Assembly: GCF_003590835.1 (NCBI RefSeq)
Contig: NZ_QYUQ01000002.1
Coordinates: forward strand, 4,712,001-4,776,000
DNA length: 64,000 nucleotides
Origin: Noviherbaspirillum sedimenti
GTDB taxonomy: Bacteria; Pseudomonadota; Gammaproteobacteria; Burkholderiales; Burkholderiaceae_D
Reading direction: 5' to 3'
The notes under the pieces were generated by a model that worked only from the letters and a program-made list of their open reading frames with translations, was not told the origin of the DNA and did no database searches. The translations under genes and the position numbers were made by a program. Within the stretch, counting starts at the first letter, position 1. Every line of letters begins with the position of its first letter. This document shows, one piece after another, positions 26,179 to 35,047 of this stretch.

Positions 26179-28410
26179 TTACGCCTGAGCCTTCACCTTC
26201 AAACGCCAGGCATGCAGCAACGGCTCGGTGTAGCCGCTAGGCTGCTCCAGGCCTTTGAACACCAGGTCGCATGCTGCCTTGTATGCCATGCTGGTGCCAA
26301 AGTTGCCGGCCATGTTGTTGTACAGCTTGTCGCCTGCGTTTTGCTTGTCGACGACGGAAGCCATGCGCTCAAAGGTTTCGGTGACTTGTGCCTTGGTGAC
26401 GACCTTGTGCAGCAACCAGTTGGCCATGTGCTGGCTGCTGATACGCAGCGTGGCGCGGTCTTCCATCAGGCCGACGTTGTGGATGTCGGGCACCTTGGAG
26501 CAGCCCACGCCCTGATCGACCCAGCGCACCACGTAGCCCAGAATGCCTTGCGCATTGTTGTCCAGCTCTTGCTGTTTTTCGGCATCGCTCCAGTTCGGGG
26601 TGGCGGTGACCGGTACTTGCAGCAGGTTGTCGAGAATGCCGTCGCGCTCTTTCTCGTAGTTGATCTTTTCCAGATCCTTTTGCACGTCGGAGACCAGCAC
26701 CTGGTGGTAGTGCAGGGCGTGCAGCGTGGCGCCGGTGGGGCTGGGCACCCAAGCGGTGTTGGCGCCGGCCTTGGGGTGAACAATCTTTTGCTCCAGCATG
26801 CCTTTCATCAAGTCAGGCATGGCCCACATGCCCTTGCCGATCTGCGCCTTGCCGCGCAAGCCACAGGAGAGTCCGACCAGTACGTTGTTCTTCTCGTAGG
26901 CCTGGATCCAGGCACTGGTCTTCATGTCGCCCTTGCGGAACATCGGGCCGGCGTGCATCGCGGTGTGCATCTCATCGCCCGTGCGGTCCAGGAAGCCCGT
27001 GTTGATGAAGGCCACGCGGCTGGCAGCGGCGGCGATACAGGCTTTCAGGTTGACGCTGGTGCGGCGCTCTTCGTCCATGATGCCCAGCTTGACGGTGCTG
27101 TCGGGCAGGCCCAGCATCTTTTCCACGCGGGTAAACAGTTCGGCGGCGAAGGCCACTTCATCGGGGCCGTGCATCTTGGGCTTGACGATATAGACCGAGC
27201 CCTTGCGGGAATTGCGGATGGCATCCTTCTTGGTGCGTGCCAGGTCGTGCAGTGCGATGGTCGTGGTAATCACGGCATCCATGATGCCTTCAGGGATTTC
27301 CTGCAAATTGCCTGCTGCGTCCTTGTACAGGATGGCGGGGTTGGTCATCAGGTGGCCGACGTTACGCACAAACATGAGCGAACGGCCATGCAACGTGACC
27401 TTGCCTTTGCCGTTGGCGGCGGTGTACACGCGGTCAGCGTTCAGGCCGCGGGTAAAGGTCTTGCCGTTCTTTTGCACTTCTTCGGTCAGGGTGCCTTGCA
27501 AAATGCCCAGCCAGTTGCCGTAGGCCAGAACCTTGTCTTCTGCATCGACCACTGCGACGGAATCCTCGAGGTCCAGAATGGTGGACAGCGCGGCTTCCAC
27601 CACCAGGTCGCTCACACCCGCTGCGTCGCTCTTGCCGATGGGGGTGTTGCGGTTGATGATGATGTCCAGGTGCAGGCCATTGTGCTGCAGCAGGACGCTG
27701 CTCGGGTCTTTGGCGTCGCCCTGGAAACCGATGAACTGGCTCTTGTCTGCCAGCTTGGAGGTGCCGCCGTCTTTCAGGGAGACCACCAGCTCGCCATCCT
27801 TGTTGACACGGTAGCCGGTGGAGCCGACGTGCGAACCCTTCTTCAGGGGCACGGTGCGGTCCAGTACATGGCGCGCGTATTCAATGACCTTTTTGCCGCG
27901 CTTGGGGTTGTAGCCGCCTTTGGCACCGACTTTCTCGCAGCCTTTATCTTCCGAAATCACATCGGTGCCATATAGCGCGTCGTACAAGCTGCCCCAGCGC
28001 GCGTTGGCGGCGTTCAGCGCATAGCGCGCATTGAGCACCGGCACCACCAGCTGCGGACCGGCTTGCACGGCCAGCTCGGCGTCCACGTTTTTGGTGCTGA
28101 TCTTGACCTTTTTCGGGCTGGGCACCAGGTAGCCGATCTTTTCCAGATGGGCGCGGTAGGCTGGCATATCGGCGATGGGTCCGGGGTTGGCCTTGTGCCA
28201 GGCGTCCATTTCCAATTGCAGGCGATCGCGCTCAGCCAGGAGTGCAATATTCTTCGGCGCCAGGTCGGCCACGATGGCGTCAAAGCCCTTCCAGAAGTCG
28301 GCGGATGAAATGCCGGTGCCGGGTAGTACTTTGCTCTCAATGAACTGGTGCAAAACGGTGGCAACTTGCAGGCGATGCTCTGTGGTGCGGGGCGTAGAGG
28401 ATGTGGGCAT
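26179..28410 (-). CDS. glcB: Malate synthase G
   Basis: A 743-residue enzyme condensing glyoxylate with acetyl-CoA to malate, at the normal size of the monomeric G isoform. Recognisable blocks are [20 protein letters not shown], the catalytic-core stretches [10 protein letters not shown] and [64 protein letters not shown] and the C-terminal [20 protein letters not shown] with the Cys of the family. Start ATG 28408-28410. It converges on the aminotransferase gene and shares its terminator. Glyoxylate from that enzyme or glycolate could enter central metabolism here. Confidence 0.96.
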   Translation of the reverse strand: MPTSSTPRTTEHRLQVATVLHQFIESKVLPGTGISSADFWKGFDAIVADLAPKNIALLAERDRLQLEMDAWHKANPGPIADMPAYRAHLEKIGYLVPSPKKVKISTKNVDAELAVQAGPQLVVPVLNARYALNAANARWGSLYDALYGTDVISEDKGCEKVGAKGGYNPKRGKKVIEYARHVLDRTVPLKKGSHVGSTGYRVNKDGELVVSLKDGGTSKLADKSQFIGFQGDAKDPSSVLLQHNGLHLDIIINRNTPIGKSDAAGVSDLVVEAALSTILDLEDSVAVVDAEDKVLAYGNWLGILQGTLTEEVQKNGKTFTRGLNADRVYTAANGKGKVTLHGRSLMFVRNVGHLMTNPAILYKDAAGNLQEIPEGIMDAVITTTIALHDLARTKKDAIRNSRKGSVYIVKPKMHGPDEVAFAAELFTRVEKMLGLPDSTVKLGIMDEERRTSVNLKACIAAAASRVAFINTGFLDRTGDEMHTAMHAGPMFRKGDMKTSAWIQAYEKNNVLVGLSCGLRGKAQIGKGMWAMPDLMKGMLEQKIVHPKAGANTAWVPSPTGATLHALHYHQVLVSDVQKDLEKINYEKERDGILDNLLQVPVTATPNWSDAEKQQELDNNAQGILGYVVRWVDQGVGCSKVPDIHNVGLMEDRATLRISSQHMANWLLHKVVTKAQVTETFERMASVVDKQNAGDKLYNNMAGNFGTSMAYKAACDLVFKGLEQPSGYTEPLLHAWRLKVKAQA

Positions 28411-28547
28411 AAGCGGATCTTTTTAAAAAACGAGAGGAAATTTTTGGGTGCGCATATTTTATTGGATATCTTAATCGATGCTATGCGAGTAACAATTAAT
28501 ATATTTGTGATAAATAGATAGGTAATGATCGAAGGAGGAGGATTGGT

Positions 28548-29401
28548 TTAGCCTTGCAAGGATCGGCAGATGGCATCCACGTGCCGATGATCCGTGCCGC
28601 AGCAGCCGCCTACCACCGTCATGCGGGGCAGTTTCGCTTGCAAGGCCTTGTACTCCAAACCCAGTTCAACGGGATTGCCATCGTCCAGGTCTGCGGACTC
28701 ATCCAGCTCCGCGTGGCTGCGCCGCGACGCATTGGCGCGCAAGCCGCGTATGCGTTGACGCCACTCGCCGCCGTCCTGCAGCACAGTGTCGAAATGCGTG
28801 GGGTGCGCGCAATTGATCATGTAGTACGCGGGATAAGTCCCGCTGGTTTCGTCGGTGCGTGCAATCGCTTGCCGCAGCGAATCGCCTGAAGGCAGGCGGC
28901 CATCCGTTTCCAGCGTGAATGAGATGGCGACCGGCATGCCGCATGCCTTTGCCGCCGCCACGATGCCGATGGCTTCTTCCACGTAATTCATCGTGAAGGC
29001 CGCCACCATGTCGGCATCGGTCTGCGCAAAGGTGTCGATCTGCGGGGCGTGGTAAGCGTCGGCTTGCGCCGCCGTCATGATGGCGCCCGGTACGTAACCG
29101 TCGCCGCGCGGGCCGAGATTGCCGCTGATGACAATGCGCGTTTGCGGCGTCTCATACGCGGCGCGTACGCGCAGCAGCAGGGAGATTGCCTTGCGGTTGG
29201 CGTCCGCCAGCGTCACGGCATCGTAGCCCAGCTTTGCCGCCCAATCGGCGTTGGCGCGCCAGGTCGGCGCTTCCAGCACCAGGCCGATGCCCTTGTCGCG
29301 TGCCATTTCCGCATAGTGCACGTAATAGCGTTCAAGAATGGCGGTGCCTTCCGCATCCTTCAAGAGGTCAAATGCGGCAAAGCAGGGAAGGTCGATGCGG
29401 T
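28548..29401 (-). pseudogene. Homocysteine S-methyltransferase-family protein, 5' end deleted
   Basis: The frame carries RIDLPCFAAFDLLKDAEGTA, LVLEAPTWRANADWAAKLGY, GNLGPRGDGYVPG, SFTLETDGRLPSG, YMINCAHPTHF and the zinc-site VVGGCCGTDHRHVDA, all typical of homocysteine S-methyltransferases that use S-methylmethionine or related donors. The first 20-25 residues, which normally contain an LTDGG-type motif, are missing: just before IDLPCFAAF the sequence becomes the opposite-strand regulator gene. The frame runs on across that gene as an artefact, so no proper start exists. The zinc Cys residues are intact, so the protein part looked functional until the deletion. Confidence 0.75.
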
Positions 29402-29402
29402 C

Positions 29403-30188
29403 GTGTGCATGCCGGAGCTGCTGGTGCCGCCCGGCCAGCCGCTGGAAGGGCGGTTCACCGCCGAAATCGCATGCCTGAAGCAATGCTATGAAGCGGGCGC
29501 TATGGTCGCCACCGCCTGTTCCGGCGCCATGCTGCTGGCCGAAGCGGGATTGCTCGATGGCTGGGAAGCGACGACGCATTGGGCCTATTGCGACATCATG
29601 ACGCGCCGCTATCCGAAGATCACGGTGCGCGGCCAGCGTGCCCTGGTGGCGTCCGGAAAAGGGCAGCGCCTCATCATGGCGGGCGGCGGCACCACCTGGC
29701 TGGATTTGGCGCTCTACCTGATTTCCCGCCTGGTCAGCGTTGACGTCGCCATGCAGGTTGCCCGCATTAATCTGATCGACTGGCACCACATCGGCCAGCA
29801 ACCGTTTTCAAGGCTGGCGCGGGCAAGCCAGTCGGAAGACGCGGTGATCGCGCGCTGCCAGGCATGGATCGCGGAACACTATGCAATGGCGTCGCCCGTG
29901 GCGGCCATGATCGAACTAAGCGGCCTGGCCGAACGCTCATTCAAGCGCCGTTTTCAGCAGGCCACCGGCATGCCGCCGCTGGAATATGTGCACACGGTGC
30001 GCCTTGAAGAAGCCAAGCAAATGCTGGAAGCGGGTAATCAGCCGATCGAGGCCATTGCCAATGAAGTTGGCTATGAAGATCCGGGATTTTTCAGTCGGCT
30101 GTTCAAGCGGCATGTGAACTTGACGCCCGCGCAATACCGCAAGAGGTTCGGGGCGATGAGGGAGTCGTTAGGGCGACGTGGGGGATGA
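29403..30188 (+). pseudogene. GlxA-type AraC-family regulator, 5' end deleted
   Basis: From about residue 110 of a normal protein it reads MPELLVPPGQPLEGRFTAEI, GAMVATACSGAMLLAEAGLL, DATTHWAYCD-like EATTHWAYCDIMTRRYPK (DJ-1/PfpI-like domain end), then an AraC C-terminus: AMIELSGLAERSFKRRFQQA, TGMPPLEYVHTVRLEEAKQM, VGYEDPGFFSRLFKRHVNLT and PAQYRKRF. The N-terminal part of the DJ-1/PfpI-like domain is absent; upstream bases belong to the opposite-strand methyltransferase gene. GTG 29403 or ATG 29409 could start a shortened protein that keeps the DNA-binding domain. Confidence 0.72.
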
Positions 30189-30433
30189 AAAGGATAATTG
30201 ACCTAATACAGAAATTTATCGCCACCCCAAAGACTCACTATCGGATTGGCGACAAATTTCTGTATCAGGTCACAGGAGCTGCCGGCCAAAAGTATGGTGA
30301 GACCAGATACTTCCACAGTACCGAAGTGATGGCAATCCAGACCAAAGCGACAAAAATTGTTCCCCAATTGCCGCTTGGCTTTAGTCCTTCTTTAACGATC
30401 GGCAAACAACAGATCAGCCGGCGACGGCATTAG
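30185..30433 (+). CDS. Small hypothetical ORF containing a large hairpin
   Basis: 82 codons, ATG overlapping the stop of the regulator remnant (ATGA). No recognisable family. Its first third is dictated by a 24-bp imperfect palindrome (30200-30271), so the encoded residues there may only reflect DNA structure. It ends at 30433 right beside the stop of the convergent DUF3037-like gene. Translation is doubtful. Confidence 0.25.
   Translation: MKRIIDLIQKFIATPKTHYRIGDKFLYQVTGAAGQKYGETRYFHSTEVMAIQTKATKIVPQLPLGFSPSLTIGKQQISRRRH
30200..30271. repeat. 24-bp imperfect inverted repeat (hairpin)
   Basis: GACCTAATACAGAAATTTAT plus CGCC (30200-30223) and its complement at 30248-30271 match at 22 of 24 positions around a 24-nt spacer. 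It is AT-rich compared with its neighbours and marks the left border of the AT-rich accessory patch. It could be a terminator for a rightward transcript, a recombination-site arm, or an element end. Confidence 0.75.
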
Positions 30434-31270
30434 CTAGTTCAAAGTGGGATAGCCATGAGCTGCTTTGCTGATTGTGTCGATATAGCGCGTCATGTCCGAC
30501 GAGTCTTCAAACTGATAAAGCTCAGCGTTAGCCATCAAAAGGCGTAACGCGGACTCAGTATTTTTTGTTTTACCACCTGCGACAACAACGTGCTTTTTCG
30601 TGTTCGCACCACAGATCTCAGTTGCCGCTTTTAGCACTAAGCACTTTGCTTGAGCCTCATATTTTTTGGCTGTATATGCGCTGATAGATAATGTGAAATC
30701 AATGGTTTCAGTAACGTGCATTACAGAGTTTTTTAACGCAAATTCCGCAAATAGTCCCTGATCTGCTTGAATTGGGTAACGAGCCACGACTTTGTGGTTG
30801 TGAATATCTTCAAAGGTTTGGCCTAACACACCAAGACTAGCAAACTGTTTCTTAAGATTTGCTCGAAGTTGTGAGCGTTCGCGCTTTTGATGGACCGCGA
30901 TAATTTTAGGCGGCGCATTGACGGACTCGGTCATGATTCGATTGAGTTGGTCGTTATACGAAGGTTCGTCATCAAACGCGAATCGTCCTTCGAACTGATC
31001 AATTTGGACGATGCCGCGCATAGACTGCATAAAATTACGCAACTCTGAAATATTCTTGCAATTTTGTGTAACTTCTTTGAGGGTGCACGCAATTCGATTC
31101 AGCGTAGAGAAAGCGAAATTCGGGTCCAGTGCTAGGACTTTGGTGTAGTCGGAACTGAACGAGACATCCCAACCTTTCGATGAGCGAGCGATAACACCCA
31201 TTACTACCCGATCCATCCGTTCTGGGATTGGGCAGATTGTTACCAAGCTGTATTGCGCAATTTCGATCAT
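30434..31270 (-). CDS. DUF3037-like protein, partner of a HipA-like kinase
   Basis: A 278-residue protein with no signal peptide or membrane segment. The opening MIEIAQYSLVTICPIPERMD followed by RVVMGVIARS resembles the start of DUF3037 proteins (YSLVRYVPDPxRGExVNVGV), but the protein is about twice their length and the C-terminal half (residues about 130-278) is unfamiliar. Its ATG overlaps the stop of the HipA-like gene by four bases (31267-31270), so the two are co-translated, kinase first. DUF3037 genes commonly sit beside HipA-like kinases; a toxin-antitoxin or defence role is inferred only. Confidence 0.6.
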   Translation of the reverse strand: MIEIAQYSLVTICPIPERMDRVVMGVIARSSKGWDVSFSSDYTKVLALDPNFAFSTLNRIACTLKEVTQNCKNISELRNFMQSMRGIVQIDQFEGRFAFDDEPSYNDQLNRIMTESVNAPPKIIAVHQKRERSQLRANLKKQFASLGVLGQTFEDIHNHKVVARYPIQADQGLFAEFALKNSVMHVTETIDFTLSISAYTAKKYEAQAKCLVLKAATEICGANTKKHVVVAGGKTKNTESALRLLMANAELYQFEDSSDMTRYIDTISKAAHGYPTLN

Positions 31271-31974
31271 AATTCGTGCTCCACAGCTTCAATTCTCTCC
31301 GCGCGCTCTGCCAACCACCAAAGATCCAACGCCTCCCTTGTTCCTTCGTCCATCCATTCGCTTGGCATTCCGTCTAGAGTTGTCGTCATCCAGTCTAGCG
31401 GCAAGTATTTTATCTTTTTTGCAACTTCTAATGCTCTTGCTTTATCGTACGGATGGTACATTTCCCAGCATGGCCGAGCGCACATAGTTTGGCTTTCATC
31501 GTCCATGGGCAGTGGGGGAATTGGCAGTCCATGATATATAAAAGCCCGACTCGCGTCGATCAGTTTGGCAACGATGTCTCCAGCAAGGCTAATATAAAGA
31601 TAGTTGCCTAAATTTCTGTCAACATTGTGAACAGTCAAGTCGAGTGCAAAGGCATCACTAAAGATATTTTTGTTTGAAACTTCCGGGAGCGCTGCAACCC
31701 AGTCTTGTCCACCGCCTTCCCAAATTGACCCAAACATCAATTCACTCTCACCCTCCATTTGCACAACGGCCCAATCCGCAACTGGAATGTCCACGGCACG
31801 AGCAAGTGAGGCACAAATCCACTCTGTTGCAGGCAAATTGCGGTGCCTACGAGTGCTTTTGCACAAAAAGCGGCGTTCAGTAGAACTTTGTATCGCAATG
31901 CAATCAGCATCTGCCGTTTGAGGCGGCGGCTTGTTTCGGTCGCAAATAATTGGCAAGAGGCTGGTTTGAGTCAT
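31267..31974 (-). CDS. HipA-like kinase-domain protein
   Basis: About 235 residues from ATG 31974 (a TTG at 32001 is an alternative). RRFLCKSTRRHRNLPATEWI holds the nucleotide-binding Lys and the following Glu helix; SLARAVDIPVADWAVVQM is typical of HipA-like folds. FALDLTVHNVDRNLGNYLYI is the catalytic HxxDRxxxN loop, and KLIDASRAFIYHG contains the metal-binding Asp. Compared with E. coli HipA (about 440 residues) the N-terminal subdomain is missing, as in the short HipA_2-type family. Likely a Ser/Thr kinase; the target is unknown. Co-translated with the DUF3037-like gene. Confidence 0.7.
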   Translation of the reverse strand: MTQTSLLPIICDRNKPPPQTADADCIAIQSSTERRFLCKSTRRHRNLPATEWICASLARAVDIPVADWAVVQMEGESELMFGSIWEGGGQDWVAALPEVSNKNIFSDAFALDLTVHNVDRNLGNYLYISLAGDIVAKLIDASRAFIYHGLPIPPLPMDDESQTMCARPCWEMYHPYDKARALEVAKKIKYLPLDWMTTTLDGMPSEWMDEGTREALDLWWLAERAERIEAVEHEL

Positions 31975-32001
31975 ACAGTGCGTCAAATCCGGTTCGTCCA
32001 A

Positions 32002-32332
32002 CGTCCAAGAGGGATGCCAGTAATGTAATTACCAAGAGTAACTATCTTTCTGTTGGGCCTGAATCTTACTCTTTAGCGTAGCGTTGTCTAGTACAAATAG
32101 TTTTCAGGTGGAAATTTCTTAAGTCAGTCGTGACTATAATTTTTCCATAAGCATTGAAAACTACATCATTTCTGAACCGATGAGCGGCCGGTTCGTCGAC
32201 CAAATTGGTGCATAATCCAGCAACAGCGATAAGAGAACGCGAAACTGGCAAAACATCTCACGCATAAGCGCTATGTCGACGCCCCAAACAGCTTCGAAGC
32301 TTGACTCACAGAGTTTTGCGCTTGTCATCGTC
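32002..32332. other. Intergenic stretch between the HipA-like gene and the HNH gene
   Basis: Moderately AT-rich. It must contain the HipA-like gene's promoter, reading leftward. A 61-codon frame at 32066-32251 (minus) has no recognisable features. No repeats, tRNA or IS ends are visible. Confidence 0.4.
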
Positions 32333-33541
32333 TCACGTCAGCGCGTAGCGCTCTCGATGGTCCCGCAGATAGTGCATCTGCGCCTCGGTCGGGCGCTTGC
32401 GCAGCGGCGCCGGCAGGCCCAGCAGATCGAGATCGGCGTCGCATAGTTCATGCGACAACAGCATTTGCCCGGCATCGTCAAACCCGATTAGTCCGCGGTC
32501 GAACAGTGCGTCCAGATTCGCGGTCAGAGGCAGCCCGTTATTCGGGTCGAGCCGCTCCCAGTCAGACGAATCGCGCCAGGCCTTCGCATGGGATGCGCGA
32601 ATCACAGGTAATACGGCGCATCCCGTTACCGAGCAGCGCCCATCCCAGAGCGCCAAAAGCTCATCGCGATACTTGCCCTGGCCGCGGCGCGCCTCGATCA
32701 AAACGAATAGCTTCTCGGAGTCAGATTCCCCGTCGCGCTCGGCCAGTTCAGCAATGTCGGATTCCTCGACGCGTGCACGCACGAGGTCCAGAATCTGTTC
32801 CTTGCCTTCCTTAAGTGTAGCAATAGTCGATAGCGGGTTTTGCCCTCGGTAGGCCTTGACCTCTTTTGATGAGATCGGGTGACGGCGCAGGTCGCCGTGC
32901 CAGGCCACTCGGCGATGGAATTCCCAATCCTCGGTCGGGCTGACGGTACCGTCTCCCTGGCCGGCCAGTAAGGTGGTTGGTGCGTCATCGAGCATGGTGC
33001 CGATGGCCACCACGCCGATCTTGTTTGCCCAGAGTAGCAGTGTGTCGCCACGGTTGATCACCTCAAGCGTGCTCTTGTACTTCTCTTCGCCGCTCGTGAC
33101 TGCCAAGCTGCGGGCGATCCAGGCGTCGTGGTAGCTGATGCCATTATTTGACTTGGCGTCGGTATTAATGAAGTAGGTTTTGTGAGTGCGGTCGCGCGGG
33201 TGCATATTATTGTCGAATCGGGAAGTGAAGTTGCTCAAGTTGCACTGCAACTCGATTATCTTCATGAGGGGACGGCGTGCCATCAGTGCCTGCGGCATTG
33301 TGCCGCGAAGATGGCCTTTGGGCAATAATGCTAGGGACGTGAAGTAGGGTTTGTTGTCCAGCAAGGCAGGGAGCAGCCCTTCGTCCAAAATCTGGTGCTT
33401 ACCGTTATTGAGAAAAATATATAGAGTCCATTTCGGATTCGATGCGTCGCGCCCATTGCTGTGCTTGCTATTGTCTATCAAAAGTACGATAAACCGGTTT
33501 GTAGCCGAATCGCCGTACTTCGGCGCGCCAATATGCGCCAC
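32333..33541 (-). CDS. EVE/PUA-like plus HNH endonuclease, putative modification-dependent nuclease
   Basis: Residues about 120-195 (KTYFINTDAKSNNGISYHDA, DTLLLWANKIGVVAIGTM) resemble an EVE/PUA-type domain, a reader of modified bases in restriction proteins. Residues about 285-355 are an HNH_2-type nuclease: KYRDELLALWDGRCSVTGCA, VIRASHAKAWRDSSDWERLD, PNNGLPLTANLDALFDRGLI, with the His of ASHAKAW and the Asn/His region in order. The frame begins at GTG 33541, but the first 30 codons overlap an integrase remnant in another frame, so the true start may be an internal ATG near 33300 or the gene has lost its own 5' end. An anti-phage role is inferred from the domains. Confidence 0.7.
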   Translation of the reverse strand: MAHIGAPKYGDSATNRFIVLLIDNSKHSNGRDASNPKWTLYIFLNNGKHQILDEGLLPALLDNKPYFTSLALLPKGHLRGTMPQALMARRPLMKIIELQCNLSNFTSRFDNNMHPRDRTHKTYFINTDAKSNNGISYHDAWIARSLAVTSGEEKYKSTLEVINRGDTLLLWANKIGVVAIGTMLDDAPTTLLAGQGDGTVSPTEDWEFHRRVAWHGDLRRHPISSKEVKAYRGQNPLSTIATLKEGKEQILDLVRARVEESDIAELAERDGESDSEKLFVLIEARRGQGKYRDELLALWDGRCSVTGCAVLPVIRASHAKAWRDSSDWERLDPNNGLPLTANLDALFDRGLIGFDDAGQMLLSHELCDADLDLLGLPAPLRKRPTEAQMHYLRDHRERYALT

Positions 33542-33560
33542 GTTGATTGATATATGCCAT
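33468..33560 (-). pseudogene. Tyrosine-recombinase (phage integrase) N-terminal remnant
   Basis: From ATG 33558-33560 the frame reads MAYINQRGAYWRAEVRRFGY then KPVYRTFDRQ and a TAG. This is the characteristic N-terminal DNA-binding segment of tyrosine integrases (M-x-x-I-xx-RG-xx-W-x-A-x-VRR-x-G-Y ... TF). The catalytic remainder is absent; the sequence continues as the HNH gene in a different frame. It shows that the patch entered by, or was cut by, an integrative element. Confidence 0.7.
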
Positions 33561-33661
33561 TAGAAATCTCCAAATGTTTGTAGAGCACTTGGTGTGGATG
33601 ATTTCATTCCGGCAGATTTCCGGCAAACACCAGTTTTTGGAATGTTTGGGAAACAGTAGAT

Positions 33662-33701
33662 GGAAAAAAGCACTTACGATTTCTCGTAAGTGCTTTTTTC
33701 C
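33662..33701. terminator. Perfect 17-bp hairpin with flanking A and T tracts
   Basis: GGAAAAAAGCACTTACG and its exact complement enclose ATTTCT. The A and T tracts make it a bidirectional terminator. It separates the DUF4062-type gene from the HNH gene, both leftward, so they are probably separate transcripts. Confidence 0.85.
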
Positions 33702-33754
33702 GAAATAAATGTTCTGGCTCCCCAATTCAAGCAAAAGTGGTAACTGGGCAGTAA

Positions 33755-35047
33755 CTATCCCATTTGCTCGTTAAGTTGAGGGTCTAAATCAGTTTCATGT
33801 TGCTCTTGCTCCGATGGCAGGAGAAAATTAATGCCAAGATCAGCCAAAATTTCGAATGCATCAGCTTCTATTTCTTGCACTTCATAACTGACCTTTAACT
33901 CCTCTGTAATCGGAGTGGGCAAGATATCAGCATATATTTTTGCTTTTATTATTGCTGTTACGGATTTCTTAGCAGCCATCAAGAGTCGGTGACGAATTGC
34001 AATGCATCGTTTGGGTTGTAACGCTGAAATTTCAAGTTGGCCGCGTACTTCCTCATTCACTACTTCAATTTTTAAAACTTTTGTTTCATCGGGGGCATCG
34101 TCCCAATAGAAATCTATAGTTCCAGTCTTACTAGGTTCTGTAAGACCCTTCATAGAATTCGCTACTGATAATGTTCCCTTTTCTGAAGCCTTGATGCTCA
34201 GATCAATATAAATGTCTCGAGCCCCAATTAAACCGGTATTTTCAAGGGAGAAGTTGAATGTATGATAGACGCGTTTAGCTACTACATAACGCACAAGATC
34301 CCGATAATAATCTTTGTTATGCTCGTGCTCAATGAAAGCAACGGAGGTCTTCTTTTTTCCTTTTGGCTCAATCGATTCCGGCGTGTAATCAGGTACCTTG
34401 TCAAGATTTAGCAGTCGTGTATGAACGGTATTCACGGTCAGAGACTTCCCTGCAGCAGCACCAGTCAATGAACCTACAAATTCAAAATTAATATTTGGGG
34501 TGCCGCTCCGGTTTTCTATTGCATCGTTTCTCTCAGCAGCAATCAATCCACGCAGCTTCATCTCTAGTTGTTTAGCGAGTTTATCTCTAAATGAAATTTG
34601 GCTACTGTATTGCTCCACGAGGGCGAGCGGGAATGTCTTGCTTTTGAAGGTCCTCAGTTTTGCTAATTGTTCTAAGTCGATTAAATCAGGGTCTTTGTTG
34701 ACTTGGGAGAAGTAAAGCATGACTGGCTTTCCGGCACTTGCTACTCGCTCGATCTCTTCTAGAGTGCCGCTATCTGCTTCGCCAGTTGGACTCCCAATCC
34801 GAGTCCAGAAAATCCCAATCAAAATGTCGCAATGATCAACGATTTGACGGTTAATTATTTCTTGTGGTCGCCGGCCGTACTCGGGGGCAGTATGAGTTTC
34901 CCAGCGAAGAGGTAGTAGAACTACCTGCCTATCTGCCGAATGTAGGTCATTCCATTCTTGAATGGTCTTAACTGCAATTTCTCTTTCTTCTTCCACATCC
35001 GAAGGGGACGCTATTAGGACTCGATATACCTTTGCGGTGTATGACAT
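33755..35047 (-). CDS. DUF4062-type (TIR-like sensor) protein of unknown function
   Basis: A 430-residue protein. Residues 7-120 read YRVLIASPSDVEEEREIAVK, IINRQIVDHCDILIGIFWTR, GTLEEIERVASAGKPVMLYF, matching the DUF4062 domain, a TIR/nucleotidase-like fold often at the N-terminus of STAND-type or other defence proteins. Residues about 185-430 form a second region rich in beta-strand-like segments with no recognised family and no membrane segment. Start ATG 35045-35047. Low GC and defence neighbours (HNH, HipA-like) suggest a phage-defence or stress-sensor role, but no partner effector is present. Confidence 0.7.
   Translation of the reverse strand: MSYTAKVYRVLIASPSDVEEEREIAVKTIQEWNDLHSADRQVVLLPLRWETHTAPEYGRRPQEIINRQIVDHCDILIGIFWTRIGSPTGEADSGTLEEIERVASAGKPVMLYFSQVNKDPDLIDLEQLAKLRTFKSKTFPLALVEQYSSQISFRDKLAKQLEMKLRGLIAAERNDAIENRSGTPNINFEFVGSLTGAAAGKSLTVNTVHTRLLNLDKVPDYTPESIEPKGKKKTSVAFIEHEHNKDYYRDLVRYVVAKRVYHTFNFSLENTGLIGARDIYIDLSIKASEKGTLSVANSMKGLTEPSKTGTIDFYWDDAPDETKVLKIEVVNEEVRGQLEISALQPKRCIAIRHRLLMAAKKSVTAIIKAKIYADILPTPITEELKVSYEVQEIEADAFEILADLGINFLLPSEQEQHETDLDPQLNEQMG

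Noticed and set aside
26164..27975. 603-codon plus-strand frame opposite glcB
   Set aside because: Shadow of malate synthase G.
33700..33730. GGCTCCCC near 33716 as a second tRNA 3' end facing the integrase remnant
   Set aside because: Only eight bases match and no T-arm is present, so an attachment site cannot be claimed.
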